A DNA stretch of 64,000 bases, taken from the NCBI RefSeq assembly GCF_000262755.1, contig NZ_AFEU01000001.1, forward strand, positions 1,018,027 through 1,082,026, in the 5' to 3' direction. Both the position numbers and the translations under genes were made by a program. This DNA comes from Bacillus methanolicus PB1 (GTDB lineage: Bacteria; Bacillota; Bacilli; Bacillales; Cytobacillaceae). Shown here piece by piece: positions 49,901-60,536 of the stretch (positions within the stretch are counted from its first letter, which is position 1; each line of letters starts with the position of its first letter). The notes beneath the pieces were generated by a model. That model was not told the origin of the DNA and searched no databases. It saw only the letters and a program-made list of their open reading frames with translations.

Positions 49901-51498
49901 GATGTCACAATATATTCGCGAATTGCATCTATCGGCGGGTTAGTGACTTGGGCAAATAGCTGTTTAAAATAGTTAAACAGGCTTTGCGGACGGTCTGACA
50001 ACACCGCAAGAGACGCATCCATTCCCATCGATCCTGTTGGGTCTTTTCCTTCATTCACCATCGGAATGATCGTTTTTTCTACATCTTCATACGTATAGCC
50101 AAACGCTTTTTGCAATGTGACAAGGTTTTTGACCGGCTCCGTATCTTCCGGAATATCCAGATCATTTAACGTAATCATTTGTTCGTTCAACCATTTACGG
50201 TATGGTTTTTCTTTGGAAATTTCTTCTTTAATTTCTTGGTCAGAAATAATCCGGCCTTGTTCTAAATCGACTAAAAGCATTTTCCCTGGGCTTAACCGGT
50301 CTTTATATAGCACGTTGCTTGGTTCAACATCGATGACACCGACTTCAGATGAGAAAATAATATAGTCATCTTTTGTCACATAATAACGCGCCGGCCTTAA
50401 ACCGTTTCGGTCTAAAATTGCACCGATTTGCTTTCCATCCGTAAACGAAATCGCCGTTGGGCCGTCCCATGGTTCCATTAAGCAGCTATGGTATTCGTAA
50501 AACGCCTTTTTGTCATCGTCCATTTCGCTGTCCCAAAACCATGGTTCCGGAATAAGCATCATCGCCGCATGGGCCAATTTTCTCCCAGCTAGTACAAAAA
50601 ATTCAAACGCGTTATCTAAAATGGATGAGTCGCTGCCGTTCATATCTAAAATCGGTGTAATTTTTTCCAAATCATCACCGAAAAGTTCGGATACGAATTG
50701 CTTTTCCCGCGCCATCATCCAATTAACGTTTCCTCTTAATGTGTTGATTTCGCCGTTATGAATTAAATAGCGGTTTGGATGCGCTCTTTCCCAGCTAGGG
50801 AATGTGTTCGTGCTGAAGCGTGAATGAACGAGAGCAAACGCTGATTGAAACCGTTCGTCCTGCAAATCGACGTAATATTCATCTACTTGTTCAGGTGTAA
50901 CCAATCCTTTAAATACAATCGTCCGGCTTGAGAGGCTTGCAAAATAACATTCATTATTTTGAACAAGCTTTTCCGCCTGTTTGCGAATGACATATAATTT
51001 TCGTTCAAATGCAAGCTCATCTTGAATATCATCGCTGGCCGCGATGAACACTTGACGGATAAACGGTTTGCTTTCTTTTGCCAATTTTCCGATTTTTTCG
51101 ATATTTACAGGCACCGTACGCCAACCTAATAACGTCTGCCCTTCTTTTTCAATGATTTTATTTATTTCGGTTTCATAATACGCCCGTTTTTCATTATCTT
51201 CCGGCAAAAATACCATGCCTGCGCCGTAACGCCCTTTTGGCGGAAGGTTCATGTCTCCACATGCCGCTTGGAAAAATTCGTGCGGAATTTGCACCATAAT
51301 ACCCGCACCATCGCCGGTTTCCGGATCGCTTCCTTGCCCGCCGCGATGTTCAAGCTGGCGAAGCATATGGAGGCCTTTTTTTATAATATCGTGCGACGGC
51401 TTTCCTTTTAAGTGAGCATAAAAGCCGATACCACACGCATCATGCTCAAATTCTGGACGATAAAGCCCTTGTGCTTTCGGTAGTCCGTATTGTTTCAT
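46936..51498 (-). CDS. gltB: Glutamate synthase, large subunit
   Basis: About 1520 residues (gltA in B. subtilis). ATG 51498 behind GGGAGGGAAAG puts the amidotransferase nucleophile at Cys22 ([16 protein letters not shown]), implying removal of a 21-residue propeptide. The class II glutamine amidotransferase domain (22-430), central domain, FMN synthase domain ([20 protein letters not shown]) and 3Fe-4S Cys triad [15 protein letters not shown] are intact; the C-terminal beta-helix domain is present. Transcribed divergently from gltC, which controls it in bacilli. First gene of the operon with gltD. Confidence 0.97.
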   Translation of the reverse strand: MKQYGLPKAQGLYRPEFEHDACGIGFYAHLKGKPSHDIIKKGLHMLRQLEHRGGQGSDPETGDGAGIMVQIPHEFFQAACGDMNLPPKGRYGAGMVFLPEDNEKRAYYETEINKIIEKEGQTLLGWRTVPVNIEKIGKLAKESKPFIRQVFIAASDDIQDELAFERKLYVIRKQAEKLVQNNECYFASLSSRTIVFKGLVTPEQVDEYYVDLQDERFQSAFALVHSRFSTNTFPSWERAHPNRYLIHNGEINTLRGNVNWMMAREKQFVSELFGDDLEKITPILDMNGSDSSILDNAFEFFVLAGRKLAHAAMMLIPEPWFWDSEMDDDKKAFYEYHSCLMEPWDGPTAISFTDGKQIGAILDRNGLRPARYYVTKDDYIIFSSEVGVIDVEPSNVLYKDRLSPGKMLLVDLEQGRIISDQEIKEEISKEKPYRKWLNEQMITLNDLDIPEDTEPVKNLVTLQKAFGYTYEDVEKTIIPMVNEGKDPTGSMGMDASLAVLSDRPQSLFNYFKQLFAQVTNPPIDAIREYIVTSTMTLLGKEGNILHPDASAARRICMDTPILSNEELAALKSNPYPEFKYAAIPTLFTGDLKKALDDLFENAEKAMENGAVLLVLSDRGIDEQHVAIPTLLATSALHQYLVRQGTRTNVSIIVESSESREVHHFAALIGYGADAVNPYLALETIRNTVENGIISLSYHEAVSKYKKAVTDGVVKVMSKMGISTVQSYRGAQIFEAVGISEEVIEQYFTGTASQIGGIGLDEIAKEAKMRHAAAFQTSYKDDALEPGSELQWRRNGEHHAFNPKTIHMLQWACRKNDYKLFKEYSNLANEEQLTFLRNAFEFDESRTPVPIEEVEPVESIVRRFKTGAMSFGSLSKEAHESLAIAMNRIGGKSNSGEGGEDPSRFVPDENGDLRRSAIKQIASGRFGVKSHYLVNADELQIKMAQGAKPGEGGQLPANKVYPWVGKVRGSTPGVELISPPPHHDIYSIEDLAQLIFDLKNANRDARISVKLVSKTGVGTIAAGVAKGSADVIVISGYDGGTGASPKTSIKHAGLPWELGLAETHQTLMLNGLRDRVVLETDGKLMTGRDVVMAALFGAEEFGFATAPLVVLGCVMMRACHLDTCPVGVATQNPELRKKFMGKPEHVINFMYFIAQEMREIMAQLGFRTVDEMVGRVDVLKVSERAKNHWKAKHLDMTRLLYLVDGPRTFARPQQHKIEQTLDFNKILPAVEPALERKEKVELHLPIRNVDRDAGTITGSEISKRYGEEGLPEDTIRLHFTGSAGQSFAAFVPKGMTMTLVGDANDYIGKGLSGGKVIVHPPEEASFASADNVIIGNVAFYGATSGEAFIRGRAGERFCVRNSGVNAVVEGVGDHGCEYMTGGRVVILGSVGKNFAAGMSGGIAYVLADNENEWQKTANKELVLFERLDNEDEINEVQQMISKHYQYTGSRKASHILANWEKYEDRFVKVIPRNYKLMIETINAMEQSGLSQDEAMMAAFEAVAKRKKAAVNEPFALQAVAK

Positions 51499-51621
51499 CT
51501 TCTTTCCCTCCCGTTCCATTTACATGTAAGTACTATTTTAGTTTTCAAAAATAATATAAACAATATATAATTTAGATTAAATTAATCTCATTTTGATATA
51601 AATAGCAGAGAGGGAAGGAAA
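51499..51621. promoter_or_regulatory. gltC / glutamate synthase divergent control region
   Basis: 123 bp between two divergent genes. AGATTAA-A-TTAATCT (51574-51588) is a perfect inverted repeat, and ATCTCATTTTGAT follows; both have the look of LysR-type binding boxes. The candidate -10 box TATATAAT for the synthase reads leftward. By analogy with B. subtilis, GltC activates the synthase operon and represses itself here. Confidence 0.65.
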
Positions 51622-52524
51622 ATGGAACTAAGACAACTTCAATATTTTTTAGAGGTAGCCAAACGGGAACACGTTTCCGAAGCGGCGGAAGCTCTTCACG
51701 TCGCACAATCCGCCATTAGCAGACAAATTGGCAATTTAGAAGCCGAACTTGGAGTACAGCTATTTGAACGGGAAGGGCGAAATGTAAAACTCACCCCAGT
51801 CGGCCGCCACTTTTTGCCTCATGTTGAAACAGCGCTAAAAGCAATTGAATATGCAAAACAACAAATTGAAGAATATTTAGACCCGGAACGAGGAATGATC
51901 AAAATCGGATTTCCAACTAGTCTGGCAAGCCATACAATGCCAATGGTCATCTCCGCTTTTAAAGAAAAACATCCGAACGTTTCGTTTCATTTGCGCCAAG
52001 GAGCCTACAAATTTTTAATCGAAGCGGTGAAAAATAGAGAAATCGATTTAGCGTTTCTCGGGCCTGTTCCGGCGGGAGAAACGGGAATTAGAGGGGAGAT
52101 TTTATTTTCCGAATCGTTTGCCGCTCTTCTTCCAAGCAATCATCCGCTCGCCAAACGAAACAGCTTAGTGCTAAACGAGCTGCGCAACGAACCTTTTGTG
52201 ACATTTCCTCAAGGATACATTTTGCATCAAATCGTGCTCGATGCCTGTCAACAAGCAGGATTTTCACCGATCATCTCATCGGAAGGAGAAGACTTAGATG
52301 CAATCAAAGGTCTCGTTTCCGCAGGGATTGGCGTCACTCTTCTTCCGGAAAGCGCCCTTTATGAAACGGTGCTCCGCTTCGCGGCAAAAGTGCCAATCGA
52401 AATGCCGCATGTCAAACGAAACGTCGGCGTCATTGTTTCCGATCATTACGAACTCGCACCATCCGTTAAAGTGTTTTATCGATTTGTACAAGACTTTTTC
52501 TCAACGCTGGAAAAATATCAGTAA
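51622..52524 (+). CDS. gltC: LysR-type regulator of glutamate synthase, GltC
   Basis: 300 residues. N-terminal winged helix MELRQLQYFLEVAKREHVSE ... AQSAISRQIGNLEAELGVQL, then the effector domain (about 90-295) with FPTSLASHTMPMVI and GLVSAGIGVTLLPESAL. Position, divergence from the synthase operon and size fit GltC, which responds to 2-oxoglutarate/glutamate balance. AGAGAGGGAAGG precedes the ATG. A terminator stands about 190 bp downstream. Confidence 0.93.
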   Translation: MELRQLQYFLEVAKREHVSEAAEALHVAQSAISRQIGNLEAELGVQLFEREGRNVKLTPVGRHFLPHVETALKAIEYAKQQIEEYLDPERGMIKIGFPTSLASHTMPMVISAFKEKHPNVSFHLRQGAYKFLIEAVKNREIDLAFLGPVPAGETGIRGEILFSESFAALLPSNHPLAKRNSLVLNELRNEPFVTFPQGYILHQIVLDACQQAGFSPIISSEGEDLDAIKGLVSAGIGVTLLPESALYETVLRFAAKVPIEMPHVKRNVGVIVSDHYELAPSVKVFYRFVQDFFSTLEKYQ

Positions 52525-53026
52525 GAAAAGGGTTTCCGTGTATTGCAGTGAGTTTGATTTGAACTTTTGTATTCCTTTCTGTTTTCAAACAATGCTATGA
52601 AACACTTGTTGCTTTATCAATACAACAATTTGGCTTTCTCTTTATGCAATAAGCTAATTTGTTGAAGTAAATGAAAATGGATCCATTACCGATTTTCAGT
52701 CCAATACAATGAATAAAAGCAGGAAACCTTAATTGGTACCTGCTTTTTCTTTTAAAACTATATACACAGCGTACTCGACGTGTCCAAAGTGCATGTGGAA
52801 ACATAATGTTGGTGAGTTCCTACTCGTTTTATAAATCTTCAATTCCTATATTAAGAAAACAGATGCTTAATCTTCAGCTAGAGTGCTCGATTACGGAAGA
52901 TCAAGGGCTGTTAAAGCCGGTTCGCACTTATTGAACATTAGCACCCATTAATTAAACGGTCACATAAAAAAAGAAAGAATGTTGAAAATAGTAACACTCA
53001 ACAAAGATATATTATGAGGTGATTGA
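52525..53026. other. 502-bp gap downstream of gltC
   Basis: Contains the hairpin at 52713-52752 (listed). A 43-codon plus-strand frame from ATG 52805 (MLVSSYSFYKSSIPILRKQM...) has no ribosome binding site or known relative and is not called. The last 100 bp should hold the promoter of the secreted-protein gene. Confidence 0.4.
52713..52752 (+). terminator. Terminator, probably of gltC
   Basis: Stem AAAAGCAGGaaACC / GGTaCCTGCTTTT followed by TTTTT-rich DNA. Confidence 0.75.
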
Positions 53027-53572
53027 ATGAAAGTATGGTCTAAGTTTTTAATCTGTATATGTTTGCTATTTATTTTTCATTTACCTGTTCAGGCGCATAA
53101 TAATGTCATTCCAAAACAAGTAGTAAATATCAAGCGTGTCGTAAAAATAAAGGATTTAGTAAGTGGTTCAACATTAATTGCTTATGGTTGGTTCGATACT
53201 TCTCATCAGAAACAGCCGTTAGAAAAATCTGTACAGGGTGGGCAGCTTGTCAATTTTGTACAAAGCTTTCATGTCAACAAATATTTAAAGGGAACCGGTG
53301 ACCGAATTATCACCGTGTTATCAACCGGAATTGAACCACTTCCTCATCCATTAAATCCTATCAATAAAATTTACCCAGGACCGCTTGCTGAGGGTCAATA
53401 TGTTTGCTTTCTAAAACATGTTCCAGGAACAGAATTTTATACCATTATCGGGGGATGGCAAGGAGTCTACCCTGTTTACGAAGGGAAAACAATTTCCCTG
53501 CAAAAAGAAGGTTTTCCAGATTTAAATCAATTAACGCTCAGACAATTAGAAGCAAAAATCAAATCGTACTAA
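53027..53572 (+). CDS. Secreted hypothetical protein, 181 aa
   Basis: Sec signal peptide (hydrophobic core LICICLLFIFHL, likely cut after VQA). The mature part of about 158 residues is rich in strands and aromatic residues: STLIAYGWFDT, FVQSFHVNKYLKG, ITVLSTGIEPLPHPLNP and EGQYVCFLKHVPGTEFYTII. The regular pattern of a short beta-barrel, with a single Cys, suggests an exported binding or cell-wall protein. No family recognised. ATGAGGTGATTG is the ribosome binding region. Own terminator. Confidence 0.65.
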   Translation: MKVWSKFLICICLLFIFHLPVQAHNNVIPKQVVNIKRVVKIKDLVSGSTLIAYGWFDTSHQKQPLEKSVQGGQLVNFVQSFHVNKYLKGTGDRIITVLSTGIEPLPHPLNPINKIYPGPLAEGQYVCFLKHVPGTEFYTIIGGWQGVYPVYEGKTISLQKEGFPDLNQLTLRQLEAKIKSY

Positions 53573-53665
53573 ATACTTTACACAGGTTGGGGTGCTGGTA
53601 AGACAAAAAAGTGAAGTACTTATGGTATTATCCCAACGGTTTATGCATGAAATGAATCTCATTTT

Positions 53666-53701
53666 GGGCAGACTTCACCCGTTGGCGAGTCTGCCCTTTT
53701 T
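53666..53701 (+). terminator. Terminator of the secreted-protein gene
   Basis: Perfect stem GGGCAGACT / AGTCTGCCC then TTTTT. Confidence 0.92.
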
Positions 53702-53843
53702 AATTAAATATTCTACCTTTTTTACTTTTAACTAAAATAATAGTCAATGGTGTTCCCTTTCGTATCCCCTGTATGATATAAATACTTTACTATATATTAA
53801 AAAGGAGAAGATCTGTCCTTTAGTTAGACTGTATTATCCTAAA

Positions 53844-54030
53844 TTTGTCCTTTATTAACAGTATGAAGGACTTTTCCTATGTTTCCTATCTTGTTTATGT
53901 CCTTCAGGACTCTTATGACGGACTTTTCTTATGCTCTCTATCTTAATTATGTCCTTCAAAAGTCTTATGACGGACATTCAGCATATACAATTGGTTTTGT
54001 TTTTCCTTTATCGCCTCTATGAAGGACATT
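53844..54030. repeat. 52-nt periodic intergenic array
   Basis: TATGAMGGAC begins at 53862, 53914, 53966 and 54018, an exact 52-bp period. A second motif, TGTCCTTY, begins near 53845, 53897 and 53949 with the same period, about 34 bp after the first. The two motifs are complementary (GAAGGAC / GTCCTTC), so each unit can fold into a stem. The bases between (TTTTCYTATG...CTATCTT) are also conserved. No gene is supported in 53573-54376; frames crossing the repeat are not convincing. Confidence 0.82.
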
Positions 54031-54376
54031 TACAAATTTTATTAGATTATTTTTGTCTTTCACAATGGCATTTCTTCAAAATTATCTACTCAGCTCTCCA
54101 AAAATCCCCTCTATTTATGATACGGTTCACCGTAGCCTTTCTAACTGCGAATTTTGAAAAGAGAACCTTCAATCCAAAGATAGATCAAAGGTTCTAAGTT
54201 TTATTTTCAATGATATTCTATTTTTTACTAAATTCTTTAGGTAATTTTTTATTTTATCTCTGTTTTTTTTTCAATCATTGCCTTTTTAATCTCTACATCA
54301 TAGAAACGATTGTCCATTGATGAAAAATGTTGCTTAAGCTTTTCCATTAAAATCCTTAGTTTCTGCATCCAAAGTA

Positions 54377-55879
54377 TTAACTAATGACCAGCTCTTTATC
54401 GCTTAGACCAAGCGTCTTCGCAGTTGAAGTATGAATTTCGTGCAAAAGCTCTGGGTTTTCCACTAGTGACACGCCATAAGAAGGAATCATTTCTTTTATT
54501 TTCGGTTCCCACTCTTTCATATGTTGTGCAAAGCATTTTTCTAAAACCTCAAGCATAACGTGAACGGAAGTAGAAGCACCCGGAGAAGCGCCAAGCAATG
54601 CAGCTATCGAGCCATCAGAGGCACTAACAACTTCCGTACCAAATTGAAGTGTTCCTTTACCGCCGGCCTCAGTATCTTTGATAACTTGCACACGTTGGCC
54701 TGCTACCACTATATCCCAATCTTCGATTTTGGCGTTCGGAATAAACTCGCGTAATTCTTCCATACGCTTTTCATTCGATAACATAACTTGCTGGATCAGG
54801 TACTTTGTCAATGCCATCTCTTTTACGCCTGCCGCCAACATAGTCAAAACATTATTCGGTTTTATGGAACGTATCAAATCAAAATTTGAACCTGTTTTTA
54901 AGAACTTTGGCGAGAAGCCGGCAAAAGGTCCAAACAGCAATGATTTTTTGTTATCGATATATCTTGTATCAAGATGCGGAACAGACATTGGAGGAGCACC
55001 AACCTTAGCTTTACCGTAAACTTTTGCATGATGCTGCGCTACAACTTCCGGATTGTTACATACCATAAATAGTCCGCTTACCGGGAATCCTCCAATATGT
55101 TTTGACTCAGGAATACCCGTCTTTTGCAGTAAAGGCAGACTTCCGCCCCCACCGCCGATAAAGACGAATTTTGCAGTATGGTATTCGATTTTACCGCTAT
55201 CGATATCATGCACTTTCACTTTCCACGAGCCGTCGCTAGTACGTTTAATATCCTTAACACTATGCTTGTAGTTTATCTCGACGTTTTTACTTTTTAAGTG
55301 GTCAAACAACATGCGTGTTAAAGCACCAAAGTTGACATCCGTTCCAGAGTCGATTTTTGTTGCCGCTATCGGTTCATTCGATGTACGGCCTTCCATGATA
55401 AGCGGAATCCATTCCTTCAGTTTTTCAGGATCATCGGAAAATTCCATCCCTTGAAACAAAGGATTTCTTGAAAGCGCTTTAAAACGTTTTTTCAAAAAAG
55501 TTACATTTTTTTCCCCTTGCACTAAACTCATATGAGGTATTGGCCTTATAAAGTCCTGCGGATTACGAATCAGATTGCTGTTTACAAGATAAGACCAAAA
55601 CTGCAGTGAAACCTGAAACTGTTCATTAATTTTTATAGCTTTGCTAATATCTACAGATCCATCCGGTTTTTCGGGTGTATAGTTAAGCTCGCATAGTGCC
55701 GCATGCCCCGTTCCCGCATTATTCCATACGTTAGAGCTTTCTTCTCCTGCGTTTGCGAGCTTCTCAAACACTTTGATTTCCCATTCCGGTGCTAACTCTT
55801 TCAAGAGTGTCCCCAAAGTCGCACTCATGATTCCGGCCCCAATTAAAATGACGTCTGTTTTAGTTTCTCTGCTGCTCAT
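54377..55879 (-). CDS. mqo: Malate:quinone oxidoreductase
   Basis: 500 residues of the Mqo family. FAD motif [20 protein letters not shown] at the N-terminus, [40 protein letters not shown] and the closing [19 protein letters not shown]. It oxidises malate to oxaloacetate and passes electrons to quinone at the inner face of the membrane. ATG 55879 with AAAGGTTGG upstream matches the family start; the longer frame is rejected. Monocistronic. Confidence 0.95.
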   Translation of the reverse strand: MSSRETKTDVILIGAGIMSATLGTLLKELAPEWEIKVFEKLANAGEESSNVWNNAGTGHAALCELNYTPEKPDGSVDISKAIKINEQFQVSLQFWSYLVNSNLIRNPQDFIRPIPHMSLVQGEKNVTFLKKRFKALSRNPLFQGMEFSDDPEKLKEWIPLIMEGRTSNEPIAATKIDSGTDVNFGALTRMLFDHLKSKNVEINYKHSVKDIKRTSDGSWKVKVHDIDSGKIEYHTAKFVFIGGGGGSLPLLQKTGIPESKHIGGFPVSGLFMVCNNPEVVAQHHAKVYGKAKVGAPPMSVPHLDTRYIDNKKSLLFGPFAGFSPKFLKTGSNFDLIRSIKPNNVLTMLAAGVKEMALTKYLIQQVMLSNEKRMEELREFIPNAKIEDWDIVVAGQRVQVIKDTEAGGKGTLQFGTEVVSASDGSIAALLGASPGASTSVHVMLEVLEKCFAQHMKEWEPKIKEMIPSYGVSLVENPELLHEIHTSTAKTLGLSDKELVIS

Positions 55880-56195
55880 TTTTACCAACCTTTTCTGTCT
55901 AAAATTTAAACATATCATAGTGTATTATAATTATTTATAGTTTAAATTTTTCTACTATTATATGATTATATTATAAATTATTTTAAAGCTTATAAAAAGT
56001 GTGAACTCCTTCCACAAGGCCTAGGAACACACAAAAACTATTTATCATTTTCCGACAGAAGACTCCCACTTCAAGGAAAGTGAAGGGCAAAGCCCAATGA
56101 GTAAGTGGGGGATGAATGTCGGTTGGCGATAGCCAAAACCTTCCTCATTATGCTATAATAAGAACAAATATTCTTAATAAAATGAGGTGAACGTC

Positions 56196-57373
56196 ATGAT
56201 CGTCCACAAAGCCTATAAATTTCGTATCTATCCAAACAAAAAACAAATGGAACTCATTAACAAAACGATTGGCTGTTCAAGGTTCGTTTTTAACTTCTTT
56301 CTTGCTAAGCAGAAAGCAAAGGACGCTTACTGGCATATTTGCGAAGAAATGGTTCAAAATGGTCAGTTTCCAAAGAATAATTGGAAGGGTGAATACATCA
56401 ACAAGAAAGAAACCATAAAATCACTTCCCGAATTAAAAAAACAGTATGAATTTTTGAAGGAAGTGGATAGTATTGCTTTGCAAAAATCAGTTGAAAATCT
56501 TGCTGACTCTTATGTTCGATACTACAACAAACAAAACAAACAACCTCGATTTAAGTCTAAAAAGAATCCGGTTCAATCCTACACAACGAAACATGTAAAT
56601 GGAAATATACTGTTGAAGGCAACTATATGAAACTTCCTAAACTTGGACTTGTTCGTTATGCCAAAAGCCGCGAAGTAGAAGGACGTATCCTAAATGCAAC
56701 AATACGGCGTAATCCTTCGGGCAAATACTTTGTTTCTCTGGGAACGGAGGCAGAAGTATCTGAATGGCCAAAAACCCGTTCAGCTATTGGAGTTGACGTG
56801 GGAATCAAAGACTTTGCTATTCTTTCCGATGGAACAACTTACTCCAATCCAAAATTTTTCCGCTCATTAGAGGAAAAATTAGCAAAGGCACAACGGATTA
56901 TGAGTAGACGAACTGTTGGCGGTGCAAATTGGCACAAGGCTAAAAAGAAAGTAGCCCGTATATACGAAAAAATAGCCAATGCAAGAAGGGATTTTTTAGA
57001 CAAGGTTTCAACCGATATTGTCAAAAACCACGACATTATCGGAATGGAAGATTTGTCTATAGCTAATATGCTAAAGAATCATTCTCTTGCCAAAGCAATT
57101 AGTGAAGCATCATGGTCGCAATTCAAAACCATGATTGAGTACAAAGCAAAATGGTATGGAAAACAAGTAGTAACTGTTGCAAAAAACTTTCCTTCCAGTC
57201 AGCTTTGTTCAAATTGTGGCTATCAAAACAAAGACGTTAAAAATCTGGGATTGCGTGAATGGGACTGTCCTTCTTGCGGAACCCATCATAATCGAGATAT
57301 TAACGCAAGCTTAAATCTTAAAAATGAAGCCATAAGACTTCTAACCGCAGGGACTGCGGGGCTAGCCTACTAA
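56196..57373 (+). pseudogene. tnpB: RNA-guided endonuclease TnpB family protein, frameshifted
   Basis: The first frame from ATG 56196 has the TnpB N-terminus MIVHKAYKFRIYPNKKQMEL and ends at 56630. The second frame (to 57373) has the RuvC residues (Asp in [10 protein letters not shown], Glu in IIGMEDLSI, Asp in [11 protein letters not shown]) and zinc ribbon CSNC-CPSC. At the join, ...NGNI is followed by CTGTTGAAGG; one extra base would read [12 protein letters not shown], so one base (about 56600-56605) is missing. Combined length about 392 residues is normal. All parts are present apart from that base. Confidence 0.82.
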
Positions 57374-57460
57374 GATAACTGAAGGTTACTTCGGTGTTCG
57401 TAGGAATCTCCCGCTTCAAACAACCCGTAAGGTCGTTAAGCGGTGAGTAGTTCAAAGACT
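57374..57460 (+). ncRNA. Putative omega/reRNA 3' scaffold of the second TnpB element
   Basis: Directly downstream of the tnpB stop, GAAGGTTACTTCGG and the CTCCCGCTT/AAGCGGTGAG hairpin form the usual right-end scaffold. A guide would start after about 57455 (after TTCAAAG). Ends are inferred from the family layout. Confidence 0.4.
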
Positions 57461-57486
57461 CTCGTTACCATCTGCTTCTATTTAAC

Positions 57487-58857
57487 TTAACGTAATTTTA
57501 GCAACGCACAGCACTCAACATGCGTCGTCTGCGGAAACATATCCACCGGTTGCACTTCAACTGTCTTATATCCGCCATCCTCTAAGATCCTCAAATCACG
57601 GGCAAGTGTAGCCGGATTACATGATACATAAACAACCTTCTTTGGCTTCATGTCTATAATGGTTTTCAATAACGCCTCATCGCAGCCTTTCCGTGGCGGA
57701 TCGACAACGAGCACATCTGCACGATTTCCTTCTTTATACCATTTTGGTATGACGATTTCCGCTTCACCGACGGCAAATTCAGCATTGGTGATTCCATTTA
57801 ATTTAGCATTCCGCTTTGCATCTTCAATAGCTTCCGGGACAACCTCAACGCCAAAAACTTTTTTTGCTTTTTGAGCAAGGAACAGTGAAATCGTTCCGAT
57901 GCCGCAGTATGCATCAATGACTGTTTCCTCCCCTGTCAATCCGGCATACTCCAGCGCTTTGTCATACAGCACTTTCGTCTGGTCGGGGTTCACCTGGTAA
58001 AAGGATAGAGCAGAAATTGCAAATTTCACATTTCCGATATAATCGTAAATAACTTCATTTCCCCAAAGTACGGTTGTTTTCTCACCTAAAATAACGTTTG
58101 TCCGTTTCGGATTTACGTTATGGACAATAGATTTTACTTTAGGGAGGCGGGCGATAATTTCCTTAACTAGTTTGTTTTTGTGCGGAATGTCGGCTGTTCT
58201 GGTAATAATGACAACCATAAGCTCCCCCGTTTGCTTTCCGTAGCGGGCTATGATATGGCGAAGAACGCCTTTATGTGCCTCTTCATTATAAGCCGGAATT
58301 CCGAGTTCGATACAAATTTCCTTCACTGTCCGAACCACTTCATTAATTTCCGGAAGCTGGATCAAACTTTCATTTGTATCGACGATTTCATGGCTTCGCG
58401 GTTTAAAAAAACCGGCAATAAGTTTACCGTCTTTTTCACCAACAGGAACTTGCGCTTTGTTTCGGTAATTCCATGGGTTGTCCATGCCTATAATCGGATG
58501 TACCTTGACGTCTTCAAGTTTTCCGATACGGGTGAGTACTTGTCGGACTTGATTTTCCTTATATTTCAGCTGACCTTCATAGCTGATATGCTGCAGCTGG
58601 CAGCCGCCGTATTTATGGGCGTCACCGCTTGGCACGTCAACCCGGTAATGGCTTCTTTCATAAATCTCAATCAGCCGGCCGATGCCATAGCTTTTGTTTA
58701 TTTTAATGACTTTTATTTTTGCTTTTTCGCCTGGCAGTCCCCTTGGTACAAAAATCGGGTAGCCATCCACTTTGGCAACTCCTGCTCCATCATGCGTTAA
58801 GTCTTCAAAAGTAACATCTATATAATCGTTTTTTTGAACCGGCAGTGTTTTGCTCAT
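57487..58857 (-). CDS. rlmCD: 23S rRNA (uracil-C5)-methyltransferase, RlmCD/RlmD family
   Basis: 456 residues. N-terminal TRAM domain (about 6-62, [20 protein letters not shown]). The SAM-binding Rossmann domain has [20 protein letters not shown] and [13 protein letters not shown]; the catalytic Cys is in [18 protein letters not shown]. In bacilli one such enzyme (RlmCD) methylates U747 and U1939. The 4Fe-4S cysteine set of proteobacterial RlmD is reduced here to one Cys near YGGCQLQH. It starts at ATG 58857 on the minus strand; a short leader and the 20-nt repeat array lie upstream. Confidence 0.93.
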   Translation of the reverse strand: MSKTLPVQKNDYIDVTFEDLTHDGAGVAKVDGYPIFVPRGLPGEKAKIKVIKINKSYGIGRLIEIYERSHYRVDVPSGDAHKYGGCQLQHISYEGQLKYKENQVRQVLTRIGKLEDVKVHPIIGMDNPWNYRNKAQVPVGEKDGKLIAGFFKPRSHEIVDTNESLIQLPEINEVVRTVKEICIELGIPAYNEEAHKGVLRHIIARYGKQTGELMVVIITRTADIPHKNKLVKEIIARLPKVKSIVHNVNPKRTNVILGEKTTVLWGNEVIYDYIGNVKFAISALSFYQVNPDQTKVLYDKALEYAGLTGEETVIDAYCGIGTISLFLAQKAKKVFGVEVVPEAIEDAKRNAKLNGITNAEFAVGEAEIVIPKWYKEGNRADVLVVDPPRKGCDEALLKTIIDMKPKKVVYVSCNPATLARDLRILEDGGYKTVEVQPVDMFPQTTHVECCALLKLR

Positions 58858-58938
58858 TGCTTTCTTCCTTTACTTGTAGTTTCCGTGTCCAATTTGACAG
58901 AAAAGATTGTAGCACAAAGACGGCCGGATTGCGAAAGA

Positions 58939-59005
58939 GTGGTCGATATATTCAAAAAGTGGTCGATAAATCATGAAATGTGGTCGATATATTTTAAAAG
59001 CGGCT
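58939..59005. repeat. 20/21-nt periodic array, locus C, left half
   Basis: GTGGTCGATA starts at 58939, 58959 and 58980 (spacing 20 and 21), with a decayed unit at 59000. The spacers alternate TATTCAAAAA and AATCATGAAAT. The array stops where the IS3 element begins at 59006. Confidence 0.88.
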
Positions 59006-60536
59006 TGGCCCCCTTATTTTGGACACGTACTTTTATTTTCTTTGTTTTTCGCAGTTTTTCATCTTTTTGGTTTTTCCTTCTTCACCTTGATCCATTTTAG
59101 ATGATGTCACTACAGCGTCAAGCCCAATTCGCTTGACCCTTTCGTTCCATCATCTAGGGGTGGGTTAGGTGAAGAAGGAGTAACTCTGCGTAGCTTATAA
59201 GCTGATCGCCATCTCCTCCGGATAGCCTTCATCCTTGTACAAGTTATGAAACTGGACAGGAGTAAGATAGTTAAGGCTGCCGTGATATCTCCGATTGTTA
59301 TAAAACTCCATAAATTCATCAATTCGATAATAGGCTTCCTCAAAGAACTCAAAGGTGTCCCGTTGATAACACTCCCGTTCAATAATACTGTGAAATGATT
59401 CTATATAGGCATTTAAGTTTGGAGACTTTGTTGGTATCCGTTCATGATAAATCCTGTATTGCTCACAAAAATCACCAAAGTCATGACTCACAAACTGAGG
59501 ACCGTTATCGGTTCGTATAATGATACTTGATACACTTTCATCTTGCGGAATGTGTACTTGACGCCTTATGAGTGCCTCTTGAAGCATACCTGTAATCTCC
59601 TTCGCTTGACACTTTGATCCTCGATAATAGCCAACAATACAGCGATCAAATACATCAATGGCACTGGCCAGAAAAAAGAAACGACCGCTATCTTCTATCG
59701 ATCCATATTTAATTCGACTTGCCATAATTGGTTGGGTCCAGTAATAACGTGTTGTTTAGCTAACCGTTTTGGATATGGAGATGGAGCGTTTCGCTTAGGT
59801 AACAAAATGTTTAACTCATCACATAGTCGATAGACTTTTTTGGGGCTAATCACCAGCTTATGCTCCGTCCTTAAGTAATGGGTCAACTTCCGATAGCCGT
59901 ATATGCCTTCCTCTCCTTCCACGGCCTCCATTAAAAACTCCTCAATCTGTTCATCAGAAACCTTTGTTCCTGACTGAGTAACAGAATAACCAGGAATAGG
60001 GCGTCCTCGCCTATCTGGCTTTTTGTCTTCCTTTTCGGCAGTTTGATGATAGTAGTACAACGACCGTGACACCTCCACTGCTTTCGTTGCTTGTTTTATT
60101 GGAAAACCTTCCGCAACCCAGAGTTTTACTTCCTCTAAACGTTCTTCTATCGGGACTCGTTTTTTTTAGAAGGTTCTTTAACATAGCGACTTCAAGTTCT
60201 TTCTCTCCAAGGAGTTTCATGGCCTGTTCGTACTTTTTCATCAGTTCGTCCATAGTGGGGTTATCAGACAGAGTGATTGTTCCCTCATCCTCCATAAGAT
60301 CTCGCACTTCATCTTCATATTCGTTTATCCATTTTCTAGGTATTACGTGAAATACCTGCTTTACGAGCAATAGAAGCATAGTTTCCTGTTTCTAGTGCCA
60401 TCCGCACATATTTCTTTTTAACATCTTCAATTACGTCAATCTTTTTCTTCGCCATATTATGCCCTCCCATCATCTGATTTCCTAATCCTAGTTTACTTTT
60501 TCCACTAGGTTCGTGTCCAAATGATTAAGGGGGCTA
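59006..60536 (-). mobile_element. IS3-family element, decayed, inserted in a periodic array
   Basis: Terminal inverted repeats are visible: TGGCCCCCTTATTTTGGACA at 59006 and, inverted, TAGCCCCCTTAATCATTTGG ending at 60536. The length of about 1.53 kb is right for an IS3 group element. It holds orfA and orfB on the minus strand, both broken. Both sides carry units of the same GTGGTCGATA array, so it split one array. I could not find a clean target duplication. Confidence 0.85.
59195..60455 (-). pseudogene. IS3-family transposase OrfAB, frameshifted
   Basis: OrfA starts at ATG 60455 (behind GGGAGGGCAT) with the HTH KKKYVRMALETGNYASIARK, then breaks near 60345. It goes on in another frame as KWINEYEDEVRDLMEDEG. 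The run of eight A at about 60163-60170 is the expected programmed -1 site leading into OrfB (RVPIEERLEEVKLWVAEGFP). OrfB breaks again near 59712, where one A is missing. The rve core has RTDNGPQFVS and NLNAYIESFHSIIE, but at the first catalytic position the restored frame reads WQVELKYG, with Glu where Asp is usual. Confidence 0.8.

Larger units (their letters stand above)
55995..57460 (+). mobile_element. IS200/IS605-group element carrying only tnpB, second copy (different subfamily)
   Basis: Left end: a structured stretch with CCCACTT...AAGTGGG at about 56025-56110 and a promoter (TATAATAAG) before tnpB. Right end: CTCCCGCTT...AAGCGGTGAG hairpin at 57407-57447 followed by TAGTTCAAAG. No tnpA. 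Boundaries are approximate. The protein is only distantly like the TnpB at 11.2 kb, so it came separately. Confidence 0.65.

Noticed and set aside
52805..52936. 43-codon frame MLVSSYSFYK...
   Set aside because: No ribosome binding site, no relative recognised, lies in a low-information gap.
53931..54197. 88-codon plus-strand frame within the 52-bp array
   Set aside because: Covers the periodic repeat and AT-rich DNA, has no ribosome binding site, and composition is like non-coding sequence.
60011..60379. 122-codon frame as a full IS3 OrfA
   Set aside because: The true start is ATG 60455 in another frame, and the last 40 codons run past the programmed slip site, so it is only a piece of the broken OrfAB.
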